NCBI RefSeq assembly: GCF_014694385.1
Contig: NZ_JAAOCA010000010.1
Coordinates: 99,787 to 163,786 of the forward strand
DNA from: Pseudomonas typographi
GTDB lineage: Bacteria; Pseudomonadota; Gammaproteobacteria; Pseudomonadales; Pseudomonadaceae
Length of the DNA stretch: 64,000 bases
Direction: 5' to 3'
The notes beneath the pieces were generated by a model. It did not search any database and was not told where the DNA came from. It saw only the letters and a list, made by a program, of their open reading frames with translations. Positions 33,178 through 42,440 of the stretch are shown here, piece by piece; within the stretch, counting starts at the first letter, position 1, and the number at the start of each line of letters is the position of its first letter. A program made the position numbers and the translations under genes.

Positions 33178-35589
33178 ATGAACAATCGTCGCACGCCCCG
33201 AATAACCGGTATCGCCGTCGCATTGGCCGGCTTGCTATTTTTGGCAGGCGGGGTTTGGCTGTCGTGGTTGGGCGGCTCGCCGTACTACGCAGCAGCCGGC
33301 ATCGGCTTGCTCGCCACCGGCATTGGGCTGGCCAAGGGGGCCCGTTGGTCGCTGTGGGTGTATGCGGCGGTATGGTTGGGCACCTTGCTATGGTCGTTTT
33401 ACGAAGCGGGGCTGGATGTTTGGCAATTGGAGCCGCGCTTGATGTTGCCGACCTTGCTTGGCCTTTACCTGTTGCTACCCAGGGTGAGAAACCGGCTCTC
33501 TCCACCTGCCCCTGCCAGCAGGGTCTGGAATGTGGCGTCACCGGTATTGGCCGTGGCCCTGGTCGGCGGGCTGTTCTTCGCCCACTCATGGCCGCAACCC
33601 TCGCAACCCTCGCAACCCGTAGAGCCGGCAGCCGCGAGCCCGGTGGCGCAGGCCGATGGCAGCGACCAAAGCGGCAACGACTGGGCGTACTACGGGCGTA
33701 CGCCTCGCGGCGAACGCTGGTCGCCGCTGGCGCAAATTACCCCGCAGAATGTTTCCAAACTCACGCCCGCCTGGGAGTACCGCACAGGCGATCTGCCTCG
33801 CAAAGGCGAGAACGTCGATGGCTATGAGTTCAACTTCGAAGTCACCCCGACCAAGGTCGGCGATACCCTTTACATCTGCACCCCGCATAGCCAGATCATC
33901 GCACTGGATGCGGTAAGCGGTGCGCAAAAATGGCGCTTCGATCCCAAGCCGGACACCCACAATAACGCCTACCTGGCCTGCAGGGGGGTGGCTTATTATC
34001 AGGCCCCAGCCCCCCGCGCGACCTGTACGCAGCGCATCATCGCACCGGTGGCGGATGCTCGCCTGGTGGCGCTGGATGCCGAAACGGGCAAGCCCTGCGA
34101 GGGCTTCGGCGAGCAGGGCTTCGTGTCACTTCGGGCCCACCTGGGTGAGGTACAGCCTGGGTTTCATTTCGTGACCTCGCCGCCATTGGTGGTGAACGAT
34201 CGGGTGATCTTGGGCGGCTGGGTCTACGACGGGCAAAAGACACATGAGCCATCTGGGGCGGTGAGGGCGTTCGACCCGCTGACCGGCGAGATGGCCTGGG
34301 CGTGGGACGTTGGCCGACCGGATAGCCCGATCGCGCACCCCCGCGCGGATGAGCAGTTTACCCCTGGCACACCCAACGCCTGGGGTGTTTATACCGCCGA
34401 CGTGGCGCGCGGCTTGGTCTACCTGCCCACGGGCAATGCGGTACCTGACTATTATGGTGCGCAGCGCCGGCCATTCGATGAGCAGTATTCCAGCGCCACA
34501 GTGGCGCTGGACATCGAAACCGGGCGGCCCCGCTGGAGTTTTCAAACGGTGCACCACGACCTGTGGGATATGGACGTTCCGATCGGCCCGTCGCTGGTCG
34601 ACCTTCCCGGCCCAGGCGGCAGTACCCTCCCAGCGCTGGTGCAAACGACCAAGCGCGGCGAGCTGTTCGTACTCAACCGTGAAACCGGCCAGCCCATCAG
34701 CGCGGTCGAAGAAAAGCCCGCACCACAAGGCGGGTTGGCTGAAGAGCGGGTGGCGAAGACGCAGCCTTATTCGGTCGGCATGCCGTCGTTTGCGCCGCCG
34801 CAAGTGACTGAGCAAGACACCTGGGGGATCACCCCGCTAGACCAAATGCTCTGCCGCATCGAATACAAAAGCATGGACTATAAAGGTGCATTCACGCCCT
34901 TCACGGTGGAGAAAAAAACCTTGGTTTATCCGGCGTTCGACGGGGTCATCGATTGGCACGGGGCGTCGGTGGACCCAGAGCATAAACGGCTTTATGCCAA
35001 TTTAAGTTATATCCCGTTCGTGGCCCAGACCTACGCGCGCGCCACCGCGGAACAAAAAGGCTTGGTAGAACCCTGGGACGGTAACGGCACACCGCCGCGG
35101 CCGAAAAAGTTTGCGATCAACCCCCAATACGGCACCCCCTACGTGGTAAAGGTCGACCCTTGGCTAGGCATTTTCGGTGCACCCTGCAAGGCCCCGCCGT
35201 GGGGCCAACTGGCGGCGGTAGACCTGGTTAAGCGCACGCTATTGTGGAAGCACGACGTCGGCACCACCCGCGACATGGCGCCGTTCGGCCTGCATACCAA
35301 CCTGCCGCTGCCCACTGGTATCTTCAACATCGGCGGCAATATCGTTACCCGTTCCGGGCTGATTTTCATGGGTGCCACCGCAGACGACTACCTACGTGCG
35401 TTTGACGCAGGCACCGGCGCCGAACTGTGGCGGGTGCGCCTGCCCGCCGGTGGCCAGGCCACGCCGATGACCTATATGGGCAACGACGGCCGCCAGTACG
35501 TGGTGATCGCTGCCGGCGGGCACGGTGGCCTGCAAACTCGCGCGGGCGATTACCTGGAGGCGTTTGCCTTGCCGAGGGCCGGTGGATAG
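33178..35589 (+). CDS. gcd: Membrane-bound PQQ-dependent glucose dehydrogenase
   Basis: Oxidises periplasmic glucose to gluconolactone, passing electrons to ubiquinone. The 803-residue protein has five helices in residues 10-135, a short proline-rich linker and an eight-bladed PQQ beta-propeller. Seen are DWAYYGRTPRGERWSPLAQI, FNFEVTPTKVGDTLYICTPHSQI, YLPTGNAVPDYYG, TVHHDLWDMDVPIGPSL and PMTYMGNDGRQYVVIAAGGH, which belong to the glucose/quinate dehydrogenase family (about 800 residues). It needs PQQ made elsewhere. The OprB porin (17574) would supply glucose to the periplasm; the two are separated by the accessory segment. Confidence 0.95.
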   Translation: MNNRRTPRITGIAVALAGLLFLAGGVWLSWLGGSPYYAAAGIGLLATGIGLAKGARWSLWVYAAVWLGTLLWSFYEAGLDVWQLEPRLMLPTLLGLYLLLPRVRNRLSPPAPASRVWNVASPVLAVALVGGLFFAHSWPQPSQPSQPVEPAAASPVAQADGSDQSGNDWAYYGRTPRGERWSPLAQITPQNVSKLTPAWEYRTGDLPRKGENVDGYEFNFEVTPTKVGDTLYICTPHSQIIALDAVSGAQKWRFDPKPDTHNNAYLACRGVAYYQAPAPRATCTQRIIAPVADARLVALDAETGKPCEGFGEQGFVSLRAHLGEVQPGFHFVTSPPLVVNDRVILGGWVYDGQKTHEPSGAVRAFDPLTGEMAWAWDVGRPDSPIAHPRADEQFTPGTPNAWGVYTADVARGLVYLPTGNAVPDYYGAQRRPFDEQYSSATVALDIETGRPRWSFQTVHHDLWDMDVPIGPSLVDLPGPGGSTLPALVQTTKRGELFVLNRETGQPISAVEEKPAPQGGLAEERVAKTQPYSVGMPSFAPPQVTEQDTWGITPLDQMLCRIEYKSMDYKGAFTPFTVEKKTLVYPAFDGVIDWHGASVDPEHKRLYANLSYIPFVAQTYARATAEQKGLVEPWDGNGTPPRPKKFAINPQYGTPYVVKVDPWLGIFGAPCKAPPWGQLAAVDLVKRTLLWKHDVGTTRDMAPFGLHTNLPLPTGIFNIGGNIVTRSGLIFMGATADDYLRAFDAGTGAELWRVRLPAGGQATPMTYMGNDGRQYVVIAAGGHGGLQTRAGDYLEAFALPRAGG

Positions 35590-35744
35590 CAGTTGGCCGG
35601 CCCTGGTACAGCCGGGGAGGCCATAGCAATGCAGGGCCGTATCGAGCGTGCCCAGGTGATATCGCGCACGTTGGCGCGCGAACGGGGGCTAGCGGGCAAG
35701 CGGCGACCACTCGCCCGGCCAAAGATAAAGGCACCGGCAACATT

Positions 35745-36843
35745 GTGCAGTCGACTTTCGAGTTACCCCACTGGAACGGGAAACACGCGCGGAAAACGAT
35801 CTGGAAATACTCACGCAATTGCTTTGCGCGCAGGGGCTGGGCAGCGAGGAGGGCAGCGTTCGCCAACTGTGCCAAGGGTACCTGGGCAAGTGGTGCGACG
35901 ACGTATGGGCCGACCAGGCCGGTAACCTGGTGGGCGTATTACGGGCACCTGCCACAGGGGGCGCTACGCAACGGCCCGAGGCGATATTGGTGATGGCCCA
36001 TCTGGATGAGGTGGCCATGAGCGTCAAGCGTGTCGAGGCAGATGGCACCTTGAAGGTCATCGCCTTGGGCGGCGTAAACCCTGTGAATTTCGGCATGTGC
36101 CCGGTGGATATCCTCGGCGCTCAGGCGACCTTGCCCGGGGTGCTCTCGTTCGGCACCATGCATGCGACGGCCGAATCCCCGCAAGGGGCCGATGTGCAAC
36201 GCGGCGACGTTACCTGGGGCGACGTTCACATGGTCACACGCCGCAGCGCGCCCGAGCTGAAGGCCGCCGGGGTTCGCCCGGGCACCCGTGTGGTATTGAG
36301 CCGGCACTGGCGTAAACCCTTTGAGTTAGCCGATGCGCTGGCCGCGCACTTCATGGACGACCGCGCGCCCCTGCTGGCGACCCTGCGGGCCGCCGAGGCG
36401 CTGGCGGGCGAGCGCGGGGCGTTGCGCCAGGATGTTTATTTCGCGTTCAGCACCAGGGAAGAAGAAAGCAACGCCGGTGCCTTGTTCGCCGCCCGCCACC
36501 TGCCCTGCAGCACGGCGATTGCAATCGAAGTGGGGCCGGTGGCGGCGGAATACGGCACCCGGCTGGAGGTGAATCCTATCATCGTAGCGGCTGACGAAAA
36601 GGGGCCATACTCTCGGTCAGTCACCGATGCCTTGATCGGGGCGGGCGAGCGCTCAGGCTATACCCCTCAGGTCGCTTTGCTGGTGGACTTTGCCTCGGAC
36701 GCATCGGCCATACTCGCCAGCGGCGTGATCGGCCGGGCGGGTTGCTTGGCTATCCCCACCGAGAACACCCACGGTTTCGAGAAGTCCTGCGTGATGGCAT
36801 CAGCGCCTGTGCCCAGGTGCTGGCCACGTACTTGCGGGGGTGA
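35745..36843 (+). pseudogene. M42-family metallopeptidase with two frameshifts
   Basis: The central frame (35819 onward) encodes a large part of an M42/FrvX-like metallopeptidase: VMAHLDEVAMSVKRVEADG, LGVLSFGTMHATAES-type segments, STREEESNAGALFAA, and ENTHGFE with a His ligand. Two lesions are visible. Near the start, the family N-terminus FELPPLERETRAENDLEIL would be produced if one C were added in the CCCC at 35766-35769; the reading then begins at a GTG (35745) coding VQSTFELP. Near the end, at 36780, ENTHGFEK then CVMASAP is out of frame, whereas the +1 frame reads VLRDGISACAQVLATYLRG and TGA at 36841. Two single-base changes imply loss of function. Sequencing errors in homopolymers would also explain this. 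Confidence 0.7.
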
Positions 36844-36891
36844 ACTGAAGGGCGCTGAAGGCCAACGTTACAACCACGAAGAGGACAGCAC

Positions 36892-37296
36892 ATGTACAGC
36901 CATATTCAAGTGGGTGCACACGACCTCCCCAGCATGGTCGCCTTCTACGACGCGGTGCTCACCCGCCTGGGCCTGGTGCGTATGCCCGACGAAGACGATA
37001 GCGGCCCGCCGGGCGCCGGCTGGCACTGCCCTGGCAAGCGTTGGCCGCAATTCTTCGTACAACTGCCCTTCAATGGTTTGCCGGCCACGTGCGGTAACGG
37101 CACCCAGGTCAGCTTTATGGCTCTTTCTCCGGCCCACGTGCGGGCAGCGTGGGAAACAGCGCTGGCCATGGGCGGCAGCGATGAAGGCGCGCCGGGGTTG
37201 CGGCCGCACTACTCGCCAGACTACTACGGCGCGTACTGCCGCGACCCGGAAGGTAATAAGCTGTGCTTTGTCCATGCGAACGACCTGGAGCCCTGA
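36892..37296 (+). CDS. VOC (glyoxalase/bleomycin resistance-like) family protein
   Basis: A 134-residue protein of the vicinal oxygen chelate fold. The N-terminal HIQVGAHDLPSMVAFYDAVL and the C-terminal SPDYYGAYCRDPEGNKLCFVH are standard VOC strands with a metal ligand His near residue 4 and Glu in DPEGN. Many such proteins are small dioxygenases, isomerases or resistance proteins. No substrate can be read. The ATG at 36892 lies 48 bases after the M42 pseudogene stop and could be in the same transcript. Confidence 0.85.
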   Translation: MYSHIQVGAHDLPSMVAFYDAVLTRLGLVRMPDEDDSGPPGAGWHCPGKRWPQFFVQLPFNGLPATCGNGTQVSFMALSPAHVRAAWETALAMGGSDEGAPGLRPHYSPDYYGAYCRDPEGNKLCFVHANDLEP

Positions 37297-37314
37297 CACC
37301 GGCGTTGCTGTTAT

Positions 37315-37698
37315 TCAGCGCGGCGGCCGCAACCCCGCTGGTAATTCCATCGCCAACACCACCCCCAAGGCAAACGCCAGCACCAGCAAAATAACGATCC
37401 AAACCCACCCCGTGCGGTGTTGCGCGGCCACCGGTTGTGGCGCTGCCGGCTTGGGCAAGGGCGCTCTGCGGCCCGGCTGTGCCCGGATCCACGCATCATG
37501 CCGGGCTTTTTCCCGCGGGTCGCTGAGCACCGCATAAGCCTCGTTGACCAGGCGCAACACCTTCGCCGCGCTTTCGTTGCCGGGGTGCTTATCGGGGTGG
37601 TACTTCTGCACCAATGCCTTATAGGCGGCGCGGATCACTTCCGGTGGCGCGTTCGGCGTTATTTTCAGGTTGTCGTAGTGGGTATGCACGTCGCGCAT
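37315..37698 (-). CDS. J-domain membrane protein (DnaJ-like)
   Basis: A 127-residue protein with an N-terminal J domain and a C-terminal membrane helix. The J domain has YDNLKITPNAPPEVIRAAYKAL, the HPDKH tripeptide (HPD) that stimulates Hsp70 and LRLVNEAYAVLSDPREK. After a proline/alanine linker (PLPKPAAPQPVAA) comes the hydrophobic run VWIVILLVLAFALGVVLA. So it probably recruits DnaK to the membrane. I start at ATG 37698 (MRDVHTHYDNL); ATGs at 37713 and 37728 would add 5-10 residues. It is not associated with dnaK or grpE. Confidence 0.85.
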   Translation of the reverse strand: MRDVHTHYDNLKITPNAPPEVIRAAYKALVQKYHPDKHPGNESAAKVLRLVNEAYAVLSDPREKARHDAWIRAQPGRRAPLPKPAAPQPVAAQHRTGWVWIVILLVLAFALGVVLAMELPAGLRPPR

Positions 37699-37825
37699 CG
37701 CTGCTGTTCTCATTGTGCCGGGCCCCAAGGGTGCACGCAGGGCAAACAGCGTATCGGCCTTGTTACAAGAACCTTGAACAGGTGGGCGATCGGGCCCTGG
37801 CGCGCTCGTCCGAGGCTCGGGTAGC

Positions 37826-39496
37826 TTAGCCTTTGAGCCAGGCGAGCAAGGCCACTACATTCACCAGCAACGACAACAAAGCCACGCTGCGCCAAACCTT
37901 TACCGGTTCGCGTTCCAGCAGTGGCCGCGGGCGCAGTACCTGGGGGCTACGGTCTGCGTGCTCCAGGGCCAACAGGGCGTGCTCGGCGGTTTCGAAGCGC
38001 AGCGCGGCGTCTGGGGCTACTGCACGCAGCAACCAGGCTTCCAGCCAACCGGGAAGGTCTGGCCGGTAGCGGCCCGGCGCGGTGGGCTGGCCGAAGCGCG
38101 GGCGTTGGAACGCCTCGATTTCGCCGTGGGGCAAGTGCCCGGTGAGGGCCAGGTACAGGGTGACACCGGCGGCATACAGGTCATGCCCGGCGTTAGGGGC
38201 CTCGCCGGTGTAGGCTTGCGGCGCGATATAGTTGGGTGTGCCGGCCACCTCGCCTGCCGGCACGCTGCTCAAGCCCGGGCAATAGGCCAGGCCGAAGTCC
38301 AGCAAGCGATAGTGATCGCCGCCTGACCACCAGAGGTTTTGCGGCTTGATGTCGCGGTGCACGATGTTACGCCGGTGCAATTGGCCCAAGGCCTTGAGCA
38401 GTTCCATGGCCAACCCCAGCCACGCAGGCAACGACAACGGCCCTTCGCTGTGCAGGCGTTGAGCGAGGCTGGCACCGGGGTACTCGCGCATGGCGTAGTA
38501 CAGGTACTGGCGTGGCCCGGCCGGGTACAGTTCGGGAAAGTAGCGGCCGGCCACGCGGCGCAAGAACCACTCTTCGAGCAACAACGCGTGCTGGGCCTGG
38601 GCGTCGTCGCGCCCATGCACCGGCAAGGTCTTGAGCAGCCAGGCTTGGCCTTGGCTATCGTGGGCGCGGTAGAGCAACGCCTGCTGGCTTTCGTTAAGGC
38701 GCGCCTGAATATGAAAGCCTTCAAACACCTGCCCGGGTTTGAGCGCCGGTGGTGGCGGGTACTGCTGTAGGTGCGCGAGGGTATCGCGCAGCGCCGCTGC
38801 CCCCACGCGAACCACCTGCACCACCAGGGCACTGGCGTTGTCCTGGCTGCGGGCCAATTGCGCCTGGGCCACCAGGGCGTCAGCGGCGGCTTGCGGGGCA
38901 GGGTACTCGCGCAGGGCATTGGCGATTTCGCCGTCCTTCAGGCTCGCCCACACCCCGTCGCTGAGCAGTACGAAGCAATCACCCTCGGCCAACTCGCCCT
39001 CGTGGTAATCGACCACCAGGTGTTGGTCCAAGCCCAGCGCGCGCTTGAGTACGTGCTGCATGCCGGGTTGGCTCCACACGTGGTCTTCGCTAAGGCGCTG
39101 CAACTGTTGCCGGCGCCAGCGGTACACGCGGCAATCGCCCACATGGGCGAGGGTGAAGCGGTTACCGCGCAGTACCACGGCGCTGAGCGTGGTCAGCAAT
39201 GGCTGGCCGCCGCCGTTGGCCCGCAGCCAATGGTTTTGCGCAATCAGCAAGCGGTCCAGCGATTGCGCTACCGGCCAGGTTTCCGGGGTGGTGTAGTAAT
39301 CCATCGCCACCGCCTGCAGCGAGGCCCGCGCGGCCAGCCCGCCGTCGGCGCACTGGCTCACGCCATCGGCAATGGCGAACAAATAGCCCTTGCTTGCCGC
39401 CAGTGCCGGCGCAGGGGTTACCCCGCGCAGGGCATCTTGGTTTTCCGGCCGCGGGCCGGCGGCGCTGGCCTGGCCGAACGCCAGGCTTAGGCTCAT
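37826..39496 (-). CDS. Fused PP2C phosphatase and Ser/Thr protein kinase
   Basis: A 556-residue bifunctional signalling protein. Residues ~1-240 form a PP2C-type phosphatase (FGQASAAGPRPENQDALRG, FAIADGVSQCADGG, LAHVGDCRVYRW, VLLSDGVWASL). Residues ~265-525 form a Hanks-type kinase with an APE-like segment, the catalytic loop IVHRDIKPQNLWW and the DFG motif LLDFGLAY. A C-terminal helix (VALLSLLVNVVALLAWLKG) anchors it in the membrane. This fusion is regularly found in Pseudomonas next to the nitrate transporter and nitrite reductase, where it is thought to regulate nitrate assimilation. Its start is two bases after the transporter stop, so both share a transcript. nirBD is absent here. Confidence 0.92.
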   Translation of the reverse strand: MSLSLAFGQASAAGPRPENQDALRGVTPAPALAASKGYLFAIADGVSQCADGGLAARASLQAVAMDYYTTPETWPVAQSLDRLLIAQNHWLRANGGGQPLLTTLSAVVLRGNRFTLAHVGDCRVYRWRRQQLQRLSEDHVWSQPGMQHVLKRALGLDQHLVVDYHEGELAEGDCFVLLSDGVWASLKDGEIANALREYPAPQAAADALVAQAQLARSQDNASALVVQVVRVGAAALRDTLAHLQQYPPPPALKPGQVFEGFHIQARLNESQQALLYRAHDSQGQAWLLKTLPVHGRDDAQAQHALLLEEWFLRRVAGRYFPELYPAGPRQYLYYAMREYPGASLAQRLHSEGPLSLPAWLGLAMELLKALGQLHRRNIVHRDIKPQNLWWSGGDHYRLLDFGLAYCPGLSSVPAGEVAGTPNYIAPQAYTGEAPNAGHDLYAAGVTLYLALTGHLPHGEIEAFQRPRFGQPTAPGRYRPDLPGWLEAWLLRAVAPDAALRFETAEHALLALEHADRSPQVLRPRPLLEREPVKVWRSVALLSLLVNVVALLAWLKG

Positions 39497-39497
39497 C

Positions 39498-40709
39498 TCA
39501 CACCCGTGCCGCGGTTACGGCCGCTGCGCCCCAGGTGGCGCGCCAGCGGCGCTTGACGCTGTGCAGGCCGAACCAGGCCAGCACTGCCAGGCAGGCAAAG
39601 CCCCACAGTGCCAAGTGGTAGTCGCCGGTTTGCTGCTTGATCGCGCCCAAGCCCGACACCAGCAAAAAGCCACCGACACCGCCGGCCATGCCGATCAGCC
39701 CGGTCATTACGCCGATCTCCTGGCGAAAGCGTTGGGGCACCAGTTGAAACACCGCGCCGTTACCGGCGCCCAAGCCCAGCATCGCCACCACGAACAGCGC
39801 CAGCGCCACTAGCGAGCTGGGCACGTTGAAGCCCACCGCGGCGATGCACAAGGCCGCCACGGTGTACATCGCCAGCAACGCACGGATGCCGCCAAAACGG
39901 TCGGCAAGGGCGCCGCCGAGCGGGCGCATCATGCTACCGCCGAACACGCAGGCGGCGGTGTAGTAGCCGGCAGTCACCGGGTTGAGCGCATATTGGTCAT
40001 GGAAGTAGCCGGGCAAGGCGCTGGCCAAGCCCATGAAGCCGCCGAACGTGATGCTATAGAAGAACATGAACCACCAGCTGTCTTTGTTACCCAGCGCCTT
40101 GAGGTAATCGGCGAGTTTTTTCGGCTGCGCCCGGGTGGGGGCGTTGCGTGCCAGCAGGGCGAATAGAACCAGGGTAACCAGCAATGGTATAAGCGCCCAA
40201 CCGAACACGTTATTCCAGCCATAGGCCGCCGCCAGTGCCGGGGCGAACAGCGCCGCGAACACGGTGCCGCTGTTGCCGGCGCCGGCGATGCCCATGGCCT
40301 TGCCTTGGTGCTCGGCCGGGTACCACTGTGAAGCCAACGGCAACGATACGGCGAACGAGGCGCCGGCCACGCCCAGGGCGACGCCCAGCAGCAACGCTTG
40401 TTCAAGGGTATGCACGCCCAGTTGCCAGGCCACCAGCAGCGACACGATCACGATGCTTTGGCCCAGTAGCCCGGCGGCCTTGGGCGAGTAGCGGTCAGCC
40501 AGCCAACCCATCACCACCCTCAGTAAGGCGCCGGCAAGCAGCGGTGTGGCCACCAGCAGCGAGCGTTGTTGAGTGGTCAGTTGCAAGTCAGTGGCGATTT
40601 GCACGGCCAGTGGGCCCAACAGGTACCAGACCATGAACGACAGGTCGAAATACAAAAACGCGCAGAACAACGTGGGGGCATGCCCGGCTTTCCAGAAACT
40701 CGTTTGCAT
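39498..40709 (-). CDS. Nitrate/nitrite transporter (MFS, NasA/NarK type)
   Basis: A 403-residue major facilitator with twelve helices. NNP-family features are FLYFDLSFMVWYLLGPLAVQIA (TM1), the loop MGWLADRYSPKAAG and the nitrate signature AGAGNSGTVFAALFAPAL, repeated as AGNGAVFQLVPQ later. The true start is taken at 40709 (MQTSFWKAGH), where GAGGTG precedes the ATG; a longer in-frame extension is not conserved. Imports nitrate for assimilation. It is preceded by a leader with a terminator-like hairpin (40757-40812). Confidence 0.92.
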   Translation of the reverse strand: MQTSFWKAGHAPTLFCAFLYFDLSFMVWYLLGPLAVQIATDLQLTTQQRSLLVATPLLAGALLRVVMGWLADRYSPKAAGLLGQSIVIVSLLVAWQLGVHTLEQALLLGVALGVAGASFAVSLPLASQWYPAEHQGKAMGIAGAGNSGTVFAALFAPALAAAYGWNNVFGWALIPLLVTLVLFALLARNAPTRAQPKKLADYLKALGNKDSWWFMFFYSITFGGFMGLASALPGYFHDQYALNPVTAGYYTAACVFGGSMMRPLGGALADRFGGIRALLAMYTVAALCIAAVGFNVPSSLVALALFVVAMLGLGAGNGAVFQLVPQRFRQEIGVMTGLIGMAGGVGGFLLVSGLGAIKQQTGDYHLALWGFACLAVLAWFGLHSVKRRWRATWGAAAVTAARV

Positions 40710-40756
40710 CGAACACCTCGGCGGCGGTCTCGAACCGCGATTTAGGAGCCTGAAAC

Positions 40757-40812
40757 AAAAAAAGGCGCCGCTCCCGGTCCCGCTTTCGCAGGGGGGAACG
40801 ACGCCTTCGTCG
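40757..40812 (-). terminator. Attenuator-type terminator in the nitrate transporter leader
   Basis: In the transcript (minus strand), GGCGUCGUUCCC (40794-40805) can pair with GGGAGCGGCGCC (40764-40775) as a 12-base-pair stem, two pairs being G-U, followed by seven Us (40757-40763). A second, mutually exclusive hairpin CGACG-AAGG-CGUCG (40799-40812) uses part of the first arm and could block terminator formation. This is the geometry of a transcription attenuator. Nitrate assimilation genes in Pseudomonas are controlled by NasT-type antitermination in their leaders, so an ANTAR target is a plausible reading; the classic hexaloop pair is not clear here. Confidence 0.65.
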
Positions 40813-41028
40813 GGGGGAGAAGGCCGCCTTTGGCCACCTCCCGAATGTGTTGCAAGTTCCCTAGCAAGAGCCGGGCCAATGGCCATGGCGGCGCTGCCAG
40901 CGCCGTGTGGCGAGGTTTTGCGCCGCGTGGCCAGCGCCGGGCTGCGCCAAGCGGGTGCGCAACGGCGCAGGGGCGCGCCCAGACGGCGCACGGTCAATGT
41001 GGCAGGTGCCCAGCGGCCGGCTTGCGGC

Positions 41029-41034
41029 TATACT
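41029..41034 (+). promoter_or_regulatory. Candidate -10 box of pyrD
   Basis: TATACT 38 bases upstream of the pyrD start. A weak CAGGTG-type -35 lies about 17 bases further upstream. The rest of the 362-base region between the nitrate transporter and pyrD is the leader of the transporter in the opposite direction. Confidence 0.4.
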
Positions 41035-41071
41035 CGGCGCCTTCTGAAGACCTCGTGAGCGTCGCCCGCCC

Positions 41072-42091
41072 ATGTACGACCTGGCCCGCCAGTTGCTGTT
41101 CAAGCTTTCCCCGGAAACCTCCCACGACCTTTCGCTGGACCTGCTTGGCGCCGGTGGCCGCTTGGGCCTGAATGCGCTGTTGGCCAAGGCCCCGGTGCCC
41201 CTGCCGGTCACGCTGATGGGCCTTGAATTCGCCAACCCGGTGGGGCTGGCCGCGGGCCTTGATAAGAACGGCGCGGCCATCGATGGCCTGGCGCAGTTGG
41301 GGTTCGGTTTCATCGAAGTAGGCACGGTGACGCCGCGACCACAACCGGGCAACCCGAAGCCGCGGCTGTTCCGCCTGCCGCAGGCACAAGCGATCATCAA
41401 CCGCATGGGCTTCAACAACCTGGGCGTCGACCACCTGCTCGAGCGGGTGCGTGCCGCCCGCTACCGGGGCGTGCTGGGCATCAATATCGGCAAGAACTTC
41501 GATACCCCGGTGGAGCGCGCGGTCGACGATTACCTGATCGGCCTGGCGAAAGTGTATGAGCTGGCCAGCTACGTGGCGGTGAATGTCAGCTCACCGAACA
41601 CCCCGGGCTTGCGTAGCCTGCAATTCGGCGACTCGCTCAAGCAATTGCTGCTGGCCCTGGCCGAGCGCCGCGAGGCGTTGGCGGCCGAATATCGCCGGCG
41701 GGTGCCGTTGGCGATCAAGATCGCCCCGGACATGAGCGACGAAGAAACCGCGCAAGTGGCCCAAGCGCTGCTGGACACCGGGATGGACGCGGTGATCGCC
41801 ACCAACACCACCCTCAGCCGCCAGGGCGTCGAAGGGTTGGCCCATGCTGATGAAGCCGGCGGGTTGTCCGGCGCGCCGGTGCGCGAGAAGAGCACCCATA
41901 CCGTGCGCGTGCTGGCCCAGGCGCTGGGCGGCAAACTGCCGATCATTGCCGCCGGCGGTATTACCGAGGGTGCCCACGCTGCGCAAAAGATCGCCGCCGG
42001 GGCGAGCCTGGTGCAAGTGTATTCCGGGTTCATCTACAGGGGGCCGGCGCTGATCCGCGAAGCGGTCGATGCATTGAGGGCCGTGCGTTAA
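41072..42091 (+). CDS. pyrD: Dihydroorotate dehydrogenase, class 2
   Basis: Membrane-associated flavoenzyme of pyrimidine synthesis that oxidises dihydroorotate to orotate with quinone. The 339 residues carry the class 2 N-terminal amphipathic helices ([22 protein letters not shown]), [21 protein letters not shown], the catalytic Ser in [15 protein letters not shown] and FMN-binding segments [11 protein letters not shown] and [13 protein letters not shown]. All signature residues are present. Starts at ATG 41072 with a clear -10 box upstream. It stands alone and is followed by a stem-loop. Confidence 0.97.
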   Translation: MYDLARQLLFKLSPETSHDLSLDLLGAGGRLGLNALLAKAPVPLPVTLMGLEFANPVGLAAGLDKNGAAIDGLAQLGFGFIEVGTVTPRPQPGNPKPRLFRLPQAQAIINRMGFNNLGVDHLLERVRAARYRGVLGINIGKNFDTPVERAVDDYLIGLAKVYELASYVAVNVSSPNTPGLRSLQFGDSLKQLLLALAERREALAAEYRRRVPLAIKIAPDMSDEETAQVAQALLDTGMDAVIATNTTLSRQGVEGLAHADEAGGLSGAPVREKSTHTVRVLAQALGGKLPIIAAGGITEGAHAAQKIAAGASLVQVYSGFIYRGPALIREAVDALRAVR

Positions 42092-42110
42092 GGCCTGTGC
42101 GTTGGTTGAA

Positions 42111-42131
42111 GGGGCCTGCGAAACAGGCCCC
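42111..42131 (+). terminator. Stem-loop after pyrD
   Basis: GGGGCCTG, loop CGAAA, CAGGCCCC: an 8-base-pair perfect stem starting 20 bases after the pyrD stop. There is no T-run, so this may be a rho-assisted stop or mRNA end protection. Confidence 0.5.
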
Positions 42132-42163
42132 GGGTGCGTGGCAGGCGACCTTGCCTTGCCACT

Positions 42164-42189
42164 AACCCGCCGCCCGGATGAGGCGGGCT
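42164..42189 (-). terminator. Stem-loop after rmf
   Basis: AGCCCGCC and GGCGGGTT pair (one G-U) around a 10-base loop, 36 bases beyond the rmf stop on the minus strand. No strong T-run. Likely marks the end of the rmf transcript, convergent with pyrD. Confidence 0.5.
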
Positions 42190-42224
42190 AGGTCAAACGG
42201 TTGAGTGGAATGGTACGTCGGTAC

Positions 42225-42440
42225 TCAGCCGACCGCGTGAAGCTCGTTGAGCCGGTGGATGCCTGCGGTGCCGGTCATGCCGTCCCATTGGTCGCTGCGC
42301 CCCTCACGCCAACCATTAATCCAGGCCTGGCGAACTGCTGGCAGGGTAAATGGGCACAGTTCGCGGGATTTACCGCTAACACCGTGCTGGTATCCTTTAC
42401 TGAAAGCTCGTTCCAACGGATCACGCTTGAGTCTTCTCAT
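42225..42440 (-). CDS. rmf: Ribosome modulation factor
   Basis: A 71-residue basic protein that dimerises 70S ribosomes into inactive 100S particles in stationary phase and stress. The sequence is the family almost exactly: MRRLKRDPLERAFSKGYQHG, SRELCPFTLPAVRQAWINGW, then REGR and WDGMTGTAGIHRLNEL, including the SRELCPF and RxxWxxGWREGR motifs. Its high level in slow growth is usually under stringent and RpoS control. The leader upstream contains conserved-type hairpins. Confidence 0.97.
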   Translation of the reverse strand: MRRLKRDPLERAFSKGYQHGVSGKSRELCPFTLPAVRQAWINGWREGRSDQWDGMTGTAGIHRLNELHAVG

